Shown: piece by piece, positions 33,153 to 44,070 of the stretch | Layout: each line of letters opens with the position of its first letter | Numbering within the stretch: the stretch's first letter is position 1 | NCBI GenBank assembly: GCA_944989445.1 | Contig: CALYLW010000020.1 | Span: forward strand, 290,464-354,463 | Direction of reading: 5' to 3' | DNA from: Ampullaceana balthica | Lineage: Eukaryota; Mollusca; Gastropoda; Lymnaeidae | Length of the DNA: 64,000 nucleotides | Position numbers and translations under genes: made by a program | The notes under the pieces: model-generated | Told to the model about the DNA's origin: nothing | The model's input: only the letters and a program-made list of their open reading frames with translations | Database searches by the model: none

Positions 33153-33930
33153 CATGGGAGCGTTTTCTTCATGCTCTAATTCTGGTGTGTCATACTCAAA
33201 AATATCTGTCACACCTCTCCTTCCACGAAATGTCTGTCTCAGCATGTTATTGTTTCGTCTGTATGTCATACCATCGTTAGTCTTAACAATGTATGACCTT
33301 GGCGTCGTTGCTGCTGATACGACGACTGCTGGCTGCCAAGAGCCTTTATATTCTTTCTGCATATACACTCTACTTCCAGGCTGGAAGTGTGTACGTGTGT
33401 ATATTCTGGCTGATTGGTTGTAATATTTCTCCTGCTCTTCTTTTCTTCTGACCCACATTTTCTTTGTTTCTTTTGGGTCAGCAAGTTTAGGCTTCAGATA
33501 AGCATCCGTAGCAGGTAGATTCGCCCTGAGTCGTCTCCCCATTAGCAGTTGTGCATGTGACGGTCAGTCTGCACACGGAGCGTTTCGTAGCTGCAGCAGT
33601 GCTATGTACGGGTCTTGACACGTAGCTTTAGCTTTCTTTAAAAGTGTCTTTATTGTTTGAATTGCCCTTTCAACCATGCCATTAGACTTAGAGTATATGG
33701 GACTTGACGTTGTGTGGGTGAATCCCATCTGTTTTGAAAATTGCTCAAATTCTTGACTGTGAAACTGGGGCCCGTTGTCACTTATCACTTGTCGTGGGAT
33801 CCCATGCCTAGCAAATTGCGACTTCATGTAGCTAATTACATCGGATGACTTGAGAGATGGAATGAGATTGAACTCAATAAATCGGCTATAGTAGTCCACT
33901 AGAAGTAAATAATTTTTTTCCATCATGAAT
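33153..33930 (-). pseudogene. Integrase of LTR retrotransposon B, broken
   Basis: The minus-strand frame starts just inside the primer-binding site. It shows the retroviral-type integrase core: LLLVDYYSRF (first Asp), VISDNGPQF (second Asp) and GMVERAIQT (Glu), with 35 residues between the second Asp and the Glu as expected. One in-frame TGA (33564-33566) separates the core from the C-terminal part (MGRRLR, then VRRKEEQEKYYN and 'GSRVYMQKEYKGSWQPAVVV', a chromatin-binding/SH3-like region). The HHCC N-terminal zinc domain and everything upstream are missing. Element A interrupts the tail at 33152. It is of the Gypsy/K02A2.6 kind and cannot function here. Confidence 0.85.
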
Positions 33931-33934
33931 GTGG

Positions 33935-33964
33935 GCGTGGGTTCAAATCCCACTTCTGACACCA
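33935..33964 (-). other. tRNA-Leu primer-binding site of element B
   Basis: Plus-strand gggttcaaatcccacttctg followed by acacca is the 3' part of a tRNA-Leu, including the T-loop TTCAAATC and CCA end. It abuts the LTR at 33965. The match extends well beyond the usual 18 nt, into the T stem. Confidence 0.8.
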
Positions 33965-34304
33965 TGTAATAGGGCTTATGGGTCAAGTGACAAGTCTTTA
34001 ACACCTCTGACACCATGTAATAGAACTAGCTGGTCAAGTAACAAGGCTTTAACACATTGTGTTCTGGTTAACAACTGTCTTTAATCACTATATACAATCA
34101 ACTGTAATCAACTATACAATCAACCCACCTAATCAGCTCGTATGCATTCAACCTTGGTTGCCTCTTGAGCCGTCTATATATAGTTAGCGATCCTCCCAGC
34201 CTTGACCACGCACGCTTACAGTTCACCTCACAAACCACGTGTTTCATACTAGGTCAAGTCATTGCATTCTCATACAATGTAACCACAACAACATGTCTCT
34301 CACA
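33965..34304 (-). repeat. 5' LTR of element B
   Basis: 340 bp, tgtaat ... ctctcaca. Internally, 33998-34021 nearly repeats the junction between the primer-binding site and the LTR (ctgacaccatgtaatag). Confidence 0.85.
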
Positions 34305-34309
34305 GAAAT

Positions 34310-34900
34310 TCCCACTATTTGATATCATTTACACACTAAAACATTAATAGTCTCAGCAAAAAAATTTACATGCTAGAAACATGCCAAAAAATTCTTCATG
34401 ATATTTATTTTTAAAAAAGAAACTGAACAATTGTTTGTTTGTTTTACTGATACATTTTTATTCAAAATCATTATTTCTATAGCCCTCAAATCATATAATT
34501 CCTATTACAATGAAATTAGTCATTGTTAACCATTACATTGCAAATTGCTTTACCTGTGGTTCCGGAAATGTTTTAACAATTTTTTCTTAGGGAAATAAAA
34601 GACCCTACAATGGAAGTGGTTAAACGCCATGAAAGTTAGGACATATCTAAGCACATGGAGGTTGCGTGTAAAGTGTGAAAGTAAGTTTTGAATAAACAAT
34701 TAACATTATTTTTCTTCAATTGAAAGACCTGCGTTTGAAAATCTAAGAAACTGTCATATACTTTTAAGTACTTCTAAATCCTTTAAAATGAAGAGTCTTC
34801 ATTTAAAGTTATTTTTTGTTTCTTAGCTTATTATCACATTCTAATCTTTAAATTCTGGACAAAGGAGATGAAGCTTAATTTGTAATACAATGAATTCATG
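34310..34900. other. Unassigned AT-rich stretch
   Basis: Nothing recognised. Confidence 0.45.
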
Positions 34901-34908
34901 CTATAGTG

Positions 34909-35106
34909 CAGGGGTCTCCAAACTACGGCCCGCGGGCCAGATGCGGCCCGCGAGGCACTCTCATCCGGCCCCTGGAGACCTTTTAATATCCAAAAATATA
35001 CTATTTTTACCTATAATTTACCACAAAACTGTATGTAGTCGGCCCCCAAACTGCTGTTTGACAGTTAATGCGCCCCCCCCCCGGCAGAAAATTTTGGAGA
35101 CCCCTG
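34909..35106. mobile_element. hAT MITE, CAGGGGTCTCCAAAC ends
   Basis: 198 bp. Inverted ends caggggtctccaaac and ttttggagacccctg; perfect 8-bp duplication ctatagtg (34901-34908 and 35107-35114). GC-rich 'cggcccgcgggcc' just inside the left end is typical of this MITE type. Confidence 0.92.
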
Positions 35107-35114
35107 CTATAGTG

Positions 35115-35724
35115 TATACGGAGTAGTATTTATACATCAGAGAATCAAAACAGTTGGACTACATTACAATTTTAAGTAGTTTAATGAAGCACATTATACA
35201 TATATAAATATTTATATATTAAGCGTATATTTTTCAAAGGAAAAAAATAATTTTTTTAATAAAATAAACACTTGGGAGAAAATACAATTAAAGTCCAATT
35301 ATATGTAACGATTCCATGAAAATGACGAAACCAGTTGATCCCCTTAGGTTAAAGTCTGAATAAAATTAACCTATTTCCCGTATTACGAACAAAAATTGAA
35401 GTTATTTTTTAAAAAAATAATAATAAAATAGAAAAAAATTACTTGAGAAGATTGTTTCAATGCCTAACAAAAAAAAGGGGAAATCATATTAAGCACAGGC
35501 ATACATACACACAATAGTAATAAAATATTTTTTTTTAATACGCCAACCTTTAAAATGCGATATTTAGAATGAAGCAAGGCATCAAATAACAGTATGCAAA
35601 TACATTGAATCTAATCTGATTCAAATAAGCAGAAAACTATATACATATTTACATCTGTCCGTCGAGTCCTCTAATGTAAAACTGTTATTTCGCTGGAGGA
35701 TCGTTTTTAAGTTTTACTAACATT
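35115..35724. other. Unassigned AT-rich stretch
   Basis: No gene or clear repeat. Confidence 0.45.
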
Positions 35725-36040
35725 TTGAGTCACCGACGCTAAACCGACATGTTTTAGTGGCCGCCATTTAAACACCAAGGTTAAGTCGCCGCCGCTAGCC
35801 GTCATGGTTTTGTCTCAGCAATTTAGCCATCATGGTTTAGTCTTCACTATTTAGCGGTCATGGTTTAGTCGTCACCATTTAGCCGTCATGGATTAGTCGT
35901 CACCATTTAGTCGCCAAGGTTTAGTCGTTACCATTTAGCCGCCATGGTTTTGTCTTCACCCCTTAGCCGTCAAGGTTTAGTAGCCACTTTATATCAACCA
36001 TTGTTAAGTTGCTGCCGTTTGTCCTCCCATTTAGTCGGTA
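35725..36040. repeat. Degenerate tandem modules (about 27 bp), GTCACCATTTAGCCGTCATGG type
   Basis: About ten imperfect units based on ccatttagccgtcatgg and tttagtcgtca. It sits directly upstream of a hAT transposase C-terminus (36168) and may be the modular end of an element; no matching inverted array was found. Confidence 0.6.
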
Positions 36041-36167
36041 GTTTGACTTTTTCATCCTCAATACATTTCGCGCTGCAGTGTTTGGTACTTTCTGGAGTCT
36101 TCTTATCAAACAAATGAAAAGCGCATTAAGCTAATGGCAGTAATGGAGTCTGAATAAGAGACAGAAA

Positions 36168-36445
36168 ATGACGACAGCTCTTCTTATGAATTACTGCGTT
36201 AAAAAAATGGAGATGAAAGTTCCTGAATCCATTAGCCCTCTACAATTGTGGAAATGTAATGAACACCGATATCCGATAATGTCATTCCTTGCCAAGATCG
36301 TTTTGTGCAAACCAGTTACCTCATTCCATTTGAATGATTGTTCAGCTTGTCTGGTTATATTGTCAATTAGACCCGCTCACCACCTGAACCAAATAATGTT
36401 AACACACTTGTCTTTTTGCGTAGTTGGTTAAAAGATGACATATAA
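36168..36445 (+). pseudogene. hAT transposase C-terminal (dimerisation) domain fragment
   Basis: One frame reads 'PLQLWKCNEHRYPIMSFLAK', the start of the hATC domain. After a frameshift at about 36340 it continues as SGYIVN, a stop, TRSPPEPNNVNTLVFLRSWL and KDDI, ending at about 36442. These are the hallmark last 80 residues of Ac/ZBED-type hAT transposases. The terminal region at 36480-36598 follows. The element at 51020-51840 holds the same domain with an open frame. Confidence 0.75.
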
Positions 36446-36479
36446 AGGAGACATTCCAGTGTTATTTAGATTTTCATCG

Positions 36480-36592
36480 AAACGTTTTATGACATCATAC
36501 ATTTTAATTTTTGGCTTTAATCGAAATTAACGATTAATTAATTTTCAATTTTTTAAAAGTTAACGATTAAATTTAAATTAATCGAAACAGCC

Positions 36593-36628
<36 letters not shown>
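36480..36628. mobile_element. hAT AACGATTAA-type terminus plus (TA)n
   Basis: Repeats of taacgattaa end in 'aacagcc' (36480-36594), matching 1680-1797. A (TA)n run follows at 36597-36628. Confidence 0.65.
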
Positions 36629-36629
<1 letters not shown>

Positions 36630-37546
36630 TTTCAACAAGTCAAAATAGATTTACCTTCCTTTAAATATGGATATCTCCCTAATAAAGATGCACTAAAAAT
36701 CAACAATTAATAGATATTTGAAAATGAATATTTATCAATAAATTGTTATAAAATTCTTAGTTAAGAAATAACTTTTGTTCATTTGATTTCAAAACAATTA
36801 TATTGGGAAAAAAAACTGGTTTTCCTCTGTTCTTAAATGTAAGAAAGTAACCTACAAGATATTTTTATAAGCTAAACGTCTACAGTTGCAAAATACAACT
36901 TCTATTCGTTGTTGAACTATATTATTTCTTATGAATTACAGTTTATCTATAAATATATTTCCAGATACTAAAATATTTTTTAATCATCAGTTGGAAACAT
37001 GAAAAGTTCCAATAAAAAATAAGGCTTTGTTAGAAACTCTCAAAAGAAAAAAAAATGAAGATACAGTATTATCATTGACAACATTTGGAAATTCGATTTT
37101 ATGAACTTTCGAAGGTGTTAAAAAATATGTTTCTTATACAACTTAAAACAGTGAATCTTTTTTTTATATACTCGATTGTGAATATTAAATAAAAAATAAA
37201 ATTTCATAAAATATGTAAAAAACATGAATTAAACCCACAAAATAAAAATCAACAAGAAAACCCAAACTACCACACATAAAGTTCATATGGTACATTACAT
37301 GAAGAAATTGTTATATTACAAGAAACAAAAATAAATTAAGTAATTAAAACAAATAAATTAAAGGTCTTTTAAGACATCAGAAAGTCTTAACTTGCTTAAT
37401 TAGACCACTATGAAAAAAGCCCGCAATAAAATGAAACTAAAATGCGATACAAATAAATTCCTACAAAACTTGCTTCGTCCAAATATTAAATAGAGTTAGA
37501 AGGGAAACAACAGAAAATAAATAAAGGTACAAAAATTATTTTTTTA
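36629..37546. other. Unassigned, strongly AT-rich
   Basis: No ORF of note and no recognised repeat. Confidence 0.45.
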
Positions 37547-37836
37547 AAACCACGTTTTTATAAGTGAACTAAAAAGAATAAAATATTTTAAAACTTATCA
37601 GTTCAAGTACTTTTCTCTAATATGACTAAAAACGTGGGGCGGGCGCTAATGAGGTTTAACATATGCGTTTCACTCATTCTCTCTTTTAGATCTCTCTTTT
37701 GCCTTCTAAATTAGAAATCTTTAATTTTTATACCAAACACCCGCCCCACATTTTTAGTCATATTAAATCGAAGTACTTTAACTTATAAGTTTTAAATTAT
37801 TTTCTTCTTTTTAGTCCACTTATAAAAACGTGGTTT
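37547..37836. mobile_element. Foldback element, ACCACGTTTTTATAAG arms, intact copy
   Basis: 290 bp. Two arms of about 90 bp (37547-37640 and 37740-37836) are inverted copies around a roughly 100-bp centre containing gatctctcttttgccttcta. This copy shows what 18564-19912 looked like before LINE insertion. A further half arm lies at 37870-37900. Confidence 0.85.
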
Positions 37837-37894
37837 AAAAAAATCATTTTTTACCTTTATTTATTTTATTCTTTTTAGTCCACTAATAAAAACG

Positions 37895-38440
37895 TGGTTT
37901 TTAAAAATATTTTTTACCTCTATTTATTTTAACAAACACCTCATCAGCGCCCCCCAACGTTTAATAACAAGGCGATGAGGTCACGGGGTGAACTTGGCGC
38001 ATTTAATTACACCACGGCAGGCGGGTAGAGAATCTTATATAAAGATAAACTAAGAAATGCATTAATTTAATTACGGTACATTCGATCGATCTGAAATTTT
38101 GATATAATGTATTTTCATCCAAGATCAATCTGTGGTAAAATTTTGAGCTCTCTAGGACCATCAAAAGTGGATACATTTTACGTTGGCAAATTTGAAAACT
38201 TGCGGACAGACAGACACGAAAGCAAGTATATAATAAAATATAGATAAACTAAAAAGTTCAATAATTTAAGAACGATACATTCGATCGATCTGAAATTTTG
38301 ATACAATGCATTGTCATCCAAGATCTATCTGTTGTAAAATTTTCAGATCTCTAGGACTATCAGAAGTGGTTCAATTTCACGTTGGCAGATTTGAAAAATT
38401 GAGTTTCGGACAGAAAGAAAAGCGAGTTAGTTAAACGTGG
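37895..38440 (+). repeat. Two copies of the GATCGATC dispersed repeat
   Basis: Blocks at about 38040-38230 and 38245-38440 repeat each other (cattcgatcgatctgaaat, then ccaagatc(a/t)atctg). The reverse complement occurs at 17150-17400 and 53085-53300. 37895-38020 matches 17401-17520 in reverse. Confidence 0.6.
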
Positions 38441-38719
38441 TTAAAAACACAGAAACAAGGCGATTCTTTATATTTAAAATTCACTGTAAATAATATAACA
38501 TTTATTCATTTTAATATCAGTTAAAAGGTATTCACTTTTATTACTTTAAAAACAAAAGGATGGGACGAACAAGTTTTTTAAAAGCAGTGGATACAATATA
38601 TCGTAGCAAGCTTTTTTTTAAAGCTAAAACTAATATAAGCAGCAAAAATGTTCTTCCTCTTAGTGCACTATAAGATAGCGTGTTATTGTTGTTTTGTTTT
38701 AAATATCTCTTCAGATCTT
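38441..38719. other. Spacer, nothing recognised
   Basis: AT-rich flank of duplicon B. Confidence 0.4.
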
Positions 38720-39036
38720 TAGAAATTTTAAATAAATGTATTTTACAAATAATTAGTTTCTGTAAACTTTATTAAAGATGAAGCACAAGGGCGCATAAAG
38801 TGTTTAATTCAAAATATTGACTTCTTTTACATTACAAATGAAACGCTCTGATCCAAAGCTATAATGTAACAGATGGAACATTTGTTATGAAGATAAACTA
38901 TACAGTATTTATTGTATCGTTATAACATTGGTATAACCTTTAAAATAATTGTCTTGGAAAAATTAATTATGGCTGCTCCCTAGTGGGAAACTAACGATTA
39001 CTTTTCTATGGTTTCGTCACATTGTTGTCTTTAGCT

Positions 39037-40164
39037 CTACCGACTAGACGTATACATCGGCACATCCTGTGACGTCTTCAGGGGTAGCTTGCTACCATCG
39101 GCGGTCGTAGCTGACTTGCCGTGCAGTAACACCATCAACTGTTGGCGGAAAATGCTGGAGCTGAGAAAATAGACAATGAAATTAGAAGCATGCAGGAACA
39201 ACTTCAAGGAAAGACTGATGGAATGGGAAGCCAGGATCTTAGCTACTCCGACCGCGTCATCAAGAGAAACGTTGTGATATTGGATGACTATAATACAGAC
39301 TGGAATTGTCAGTAGTATAAAAAACACAGCATAGAAAGACATCATCAGGGTGATGCCGTACTCTATCTTGAACTGATCCTGGATTTCTGACTCTGTCTGC
39401 AAAATTCCGGTGGTGTCGGAAGTTAGGGAGTTTCCACTCTTCTTAATCTTGCGCAGCCCAAAGACTATGGCTACTGTGAGGATGAAAACCAGCGGAAGAG
39501 GCAAACCAGTGTAGACCGCTAATTCACCGTAAGACCACCATGCTTGAAGCTTTTCGTAGTCCATAGAGACAATGCAGTTACTTCCATCAAAGCTGGTTGA
39601 CCAATAATAGAAAGCAGATAGGCTCAGTATCACGACACCAAGACAAAAGGCGCTCACGTAGCATCTTGTAATGGTAAAATAATTGCTCTTCTGTAGAGGG
39701 TAACAAACTGTGAAAAAACGCTCCAATATGATTAGTACGAGAGCCCACTGAGCGTAAGTTGACGTAAATGCCCAAAGGACGAATTTCGATTTACAAACAC
39801 CAACTGATAACATTTTAAAACGTTGAAGCGTGTAAAATGTCCCATGGACACTCAGGGTGCAGAAGTCGGCGATGGACAGAAGAGCTACGTAGAAAATCCC
39901 CGTGGACAATGGCAGAGTTCGGATGGTCAGTAAGGACAAGAGGTTTCCGGGAATGCCCAGTAAGAGCGTGGCAATGACAGCAACCTGCTCAAGGCTAGTC
40001 TTGAAGTTACAGATGTCAGTCACTTGGGCGAGGACTTCCTCAGAATCACTATAAAACGCCCCAGTGCCGTTTTCAATTATTTTCACTTCCACGCACTCGT
40101 ACAAGTGGTAAAAATGGGATGTCGTTATATTGGGGGTAATGGCGTTTGGTTCGCTGGAATTCAT
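39037..40164 (-). CDS. Class A (rhodopsin-like) GPCR, copy B
   Basis: Intronless, 375 residues, paralogue of the receptor at 9473-10600 (61 differences counted by eye, about 84% identity). NIT (12) and NGT (32) glycosylation sites lie in the extracellular N-terminus; GN (73-74) in TM1; SIADF in TM2 (Asp100); Cys124 and Cys197 for the conserved disulfide; ERF (148-150) for DRY; NFIVY in TM7. The N-terminal 53 residues are only about half identical to copy A. An 83-residue stretch from the third intracellular loop to the end of TM7 is identical. Such a pattern fits a changed ligand-facing region with conserved coupling, or recent gene conversion. The ligand is not known. No break is visible, so both copies look functional. 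Confidence 0.85.
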   Translation of the reverse strand: MNSSEPNAITPNITTSHFYHLYECVEVKIIENGTGAFYSDSEEVLAQVTDICNFKTSLEQVAVIATLLLGIPGNLLSLLTIRTLPLSTGIFYVALLSIADFCTLSVHGTFYTLQRFKMLSVGVCKSKFVLWAFTSTYAQWALVLIILERFFTVCYPLQKSNYFTITRCYVSAFCLGVVILSLSAFYYWSTSFDGSNCIVSMDYEKLQAWWSYGELAVYTGLPLPLVFILTVAIVFGLRKIKKSGNSLTSDTTGILQTESEIQDQFKIEYGITLMMSFYAVFFILLTIPVCIIVIQYHNVSLDDAVGVAKILASHSISLSLKLFLHASNFIVYFLSSSIFRQQLMVLLHGKSATTADGSKLPLKTSQDVPMYTSSR

Positions 40165-41174
40165 CTTCTTGAAATTCTGGCCACAGCTCTAACCCTTTCA
40201 GTTAATGTATGTATTTTTTAGAAGAAAAAAAATAATCAAATTCAATTATTTGCGAGTCAAAATTGAATGGTAGACCTATCAGTAAACTTGAGGAAAGAAA
40301 AATGAATCTATAGCTCTACATCCTATCCGACCATGACAAATACGAAAAGATTGATTCGATTGTTCAAAACGTTTATAAGCTTTTAAATGTTTATTAGCTC
40401 CTGCGTTATCCTGAATCTCAAAATTGCATTTGAAATACTTCTGTCCTTTTGGTTGTTGTTGATATCAGTTAAAAGTGTTTGTTCAATGAGAAGTGTGGTT
40501 TATGGTAGGCATGAAGACATGAGACTTATTGTTGATATCTGGGCCAATTGGTTCTTCCCCTGTTCCTCAATCAATTCCTCTGCTACCTGAAATGGAGATG
40601 AATTCTGGTCACTGACAATATAATCTTTATTTATTAATTATTTATTTAAAACTTATGCATACTATTTAAAATCCTATTTCATTAACATGATAGATTTTAT
40701 TTAAATAGGTAAAAGATGTAACCAAAAAGATAATACAGGTTTGAAATTACTATCAACCAATAACGGAAAAAGTGCCTGAACAAACCGGACCATTACTAAA
40801 CAAAACATCTATTTAAGGTACCTAATTCTTTAATAGTTCATGTGTTCACTAAGATTTCATTGGTGCGTACGATTTTATTTTTCGTTTTAAAATTCTGATT
40901 ACACCTCGGATCTATCACTTAGTATTTAAATTTACTTAAAAGGTAGAAACTATATCAGAACAAGTGCTTTGGTTGTATTTTCCAAATTAATTTTAATTTT
41001 TTTTTAAATTTCTGCAATGTCATTCTCGGAAAATGTATGGCTTGCAGATCCTGCTGTGAATTTCAAGGAAGAAGCAATTGATAGTGAATTATTGAAGCAT
41101 GACTTTGTCAAGCTGTGTTATAATTTGAGACGCGTTAGAGTAGTCAAAGCCAACGGGAAATGGACATCTTGGGG

Positions 41175-41281
41175 CAGTGCTGGATTTACCTATTTGCTAT
41201 AACAAGCACTGATATAGAATATTTGGACTTCAAAAGGGTCCTCATCTGTCAAATAGCTTATCAAGTCTAAATCCGGCCCTG
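41175..41281. mobile_element. Small hAT MITE, private to duplicon B
   Basis: 107 bp. cagtgctggatttacc and its inverted partner taaatccggccctg are the ends. Flanks tcttgggg and tgttgcgg share six of eight bases. Duplicon A lacks the block (near 12290). Confidence 0.7.
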
Positions 41282-42551
41282 TGTTGCGGGATTGAAGGAG
41301 TTAGAAGAATTCTGCATCAGCGAAAGATGACTGTAGAACTGACAAGAGATGTCAGATTAAGACAAAATTGTGCACGCTAGGAAGAGCGTAGTTAATTATC
41401 TTCAATGGGATATGTCCACTCATGTGTTACGACTTAATGACCATAACAGAAAATTTAAATTTTCGCTGTACGTTAAAATGCTTCTATGCAAATAAATATG
41501 TCAAAGCAATTTATAAAATTTGCACATTATCTAAAATAAAATGGCTACTGATCCATTTTGTTTAAAATGCAGCTCTTTTACATCGATGAATTTCTACTGA
41601 AAACTCTTTCGCACCTACTTTATTATGTTATTTTTATTGGGACAACGACTTTCAGAATCTGTGTGTATGGCTGCTAATTTTATTGACGAGAGCAGGTTCA
41701 GTTGCAAGTTGTAGGCGACATTTTCTCTTATTGGTGTTCAAAGGCAACACTAGGGGAGACTGATCTTGATCACGTCATTGACCAGTTTGCGACAGTGCAG
41801 TAAGAAAATAAAATAAAAATCTTTAGGAGACTGTCTAAAACAGTATACGACATTGACTTAGTAAGTCATGATATATCTTATCTATACATTTATATATTTA
41901 AATACAAGTTTTAAATTGAAAATTCAAAAGCTTTTCCTGATTTCAAGTAATAATAGAGAAATCTGATAAAACCGCGTAAAGCTCATGAGTTTCTTAAATT
42001 AACATCAGATAGGTTGGCAATAAATGAATTTATTTTACCTGTCGCACCTGTGGCAGCGTTTTCTGTTGTTATTTACTTGTTTAGTCGTTCGAACGTTGAT
42101 AGCTACAAACGGCGCGATAAATGGGAAGCCAGTACTGACGGTATGTGACCAGCGAATGGTTAGATTTGTCGATGTCTCAATCTCTGCCGACACGTCGGCT
42201 ACCCTCCAGATGTCCAATCAATGAAAGGACGTCAAGTGACGTCCCCTGATTTTAATACACGTACGTAACCACAGCCCAGTATCGCGAGGCAACGAGAGAA
42301 AGGGGGGGGGGCCTGGTCACGCAATATATCAGGGGTTCTAACAAAAAGAAAAGTTAAGGTTGTTAAGATGTATATGAATTAATTTGAATTGCGGCGTGTT
42401 ATTGTCACCCATTGCTCGAAATGTGTGGATTGAAATCGGCGGTTCATTAACAGATGAAATTTTTAAATGTCGTTTGTAATACTCCTTTTCTGGAAAGCAG
42501 CAAAATTTACATAAGTAATACAGGTGGTTGCTTTGGGGATCTGTATAGAAT

Positions 42552-42830
42552 TGTATGGCATCTGTCCGTCTACGAAAGACGATAGATTTATCTTTATTAT
42601 TTGCAGCTCTTGGTGTGGCTGATGAGACCAATCCTTGAGTGGCAGTCTCTTCCGCATGACACACACACGAAAGCAGTGGGGCAGTGTTGCCTGGCCTTTC
42701 TCCTCGCTCTTTTCCCCGACTGCTTCTTCCCTAGTTTGCTCCTCTGCTCTTAGTGATCCTTCTTTCACTATAGCCCGCCACATGGACCTATCCTCTGCCA
42801 GGTTTTCCCAGTTTTGTATATCAATGTTGG
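42552..42830 (-). pseudogene. LINE 3' end with C-terminal zinc-finger frame, private to duplicon B
   Basis: Flanked by tgtatagaat on both sides (42542-42551 and 42831-42840), a target duplication. The empty site in duplicon A is at about 14088. The minus strand encodes the end of a non-LTR reverse transcriptase: 'ENLAEDRSMWRAIVKEG', a charged linker, then after one frameshift CVSCGRDCHSRIGLISHTKS and CK before the stop. This zinc-finger tail (CX2C plus His/Cys) is typical of several invertebrate LINE ORF2 proteins. Family differs from the GATAA-tailed LINE. Heavily 5'-truncated. Confidence 0.8.
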
Positions 42831-43744
42831 TGTATAGAATGCCTCTTTGTTAAACCAATAAACCGGCTCTACCCCCTGTCTCCAAACACCCCAAAGGTGC
42901 TAAAAGTGACAAGGATTTTTGGTACTGAAATAAGTGACATTTAAATAACTTATATTAGCCATAAAATCTATAGAATCTATAAAGAAAAAATATTCATCAA
43001 AAGATTTGGTACACTGGCTTCTCAAGGTTTGCATTCAATTCAAAATTGTAAATATCTGTAGAATTGTTTTCCCATTTTTATTTAGTATGTGTAAATTCTG
43101 AAAAAAAAACTTCCTGCCTGTCATTATATGACTTGTTTTTGTTAGGGGTGTGCCCACTTTTCTTTTCTTTTTTCTTCACTTAATTTGTTATTTTTTTAAA
43201 TTATGTTAGATAATAAAGTGATTAGAAATGCAAACTTTCTTGTTTGTCTATATGTACCCATGAAAACTTTTACCTCAACGTCTAAATCTGTTAATAAAGC
43301 TGCACACATGTTGCATTATTCCCACACAGAACAAATTTTGAATCATCAAAGCAGATATATTACCATAGAGAATTAGTTTTCTAAAAATATTTAGCTAGTG
43401 TTTTGAGAATTCCTTGTACTCTATTTCAATTTAATGTTCAAATAATTAAGAAAAAAAATATGTTACCGGAAATGTGTGAAATGCATCATACAGAATGCCT
43501 GAAATTTTTAGGCAAAGTATTAAATATTTTTTGAGAATCTTTGACATACATTTCCAGGGATTATATTATATTACAGGTGTACCCCAGGTTCAGTGTGAAA
43601 AGAGCGCAAAGAAAACGTATCTGTTGACAACATTTCTTTGCAAACGAAACAAGAAGTTTGCAATAAGTAAAGGGCTTTCCTTTCACCTAAAACCAAAAAG
43701 CAAAAGTTTAATCGAATTACTTGTTGCAGCAACTAACGCTATCA

Positions 43745-44070
43745 TGGGCGTAGGGAAGGGGGCAAGGGGGGCATTTCCCCCCCCCCTATATTGGAGGGAA
43801 AAAAATGTCATAAAAATGTCATAAAGTTGTTACAATAAAACTGAACTAAATTTCCTGAAAGTTTATTACATGGAAGACAGTTTACATTTATCAAACATAA
43901 AAAAGAATTATATCTGCAAGTATAACTGATTACATTACTGATTGTTCTAAATATTCAAGTTGTTTAACAATGTCTGTTACATTTTCAGCAAAAATCCGCA
44001 AACTTTTATATTTATGTGACCATCTAGTTTCACATGGCAAAGGAACATTTAGAATAAGTTTTCTTTGCTT
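43745..44070 (-). pseudogene. Fragment of the 20187-type hAT element
   Basis: The minus strand reads 'PLPCETRWSHKYKSLRIFAE' and VKQLEYLEQSVM before a stop near 43930, then the same 3' region as 21540-21725 ending in C/G runs and 'gggcgtaggg'. It is interrupted at 44070 by a GC-rich insert. Confidence 0.75.

Larger units (their letters stand above)
28548..34304 (-). mobile_element. LTR retrotransposon B (Gypsy-like), internally deleted, host of element A
   Basis: Flanked by a perfect 5-bp duplication, gaaat (28543-28547 and 34305-34309). On the minus strand: 5' LTR 33965-34304 (340 bp); a primer-binding site beginning TGGTGTCAGAAGTGGG at 33964 downward, complementary to a tRNA-Leu 3' end; an integrase ORF; a purine run (28755-28764); and 3' LTR 28548-28754 (207 bp, lacking about 133 bp of the other LTR). 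Gag, protease, reverse transcriptase and RNase H are missing. Element A (29021-33152) is inserted in the integrase tail. LTR differences outside the deletion are about 7 in 207 by eye. Confidence 0.9.
38720..43655. repeat. Segmental duplication, copy B (GPCR duplicon)
   Basis: Aligns with 8935-15875 in direct orientation. It lacks the SINE, LINE, hAT MITEs and inverted-repeat element of copy A. It has its own insertions at 41175-41281 and 42552-42830, and a 70-80-bp difference at about 42452-42525. Confidence 0.85.

Noticed and set aside
33935..33964. tRNA-Leu gene
   Set aside because: Only the 3' part (T arm and acceptor) is present, and it abuts an LTR: this is a primer-binding site.
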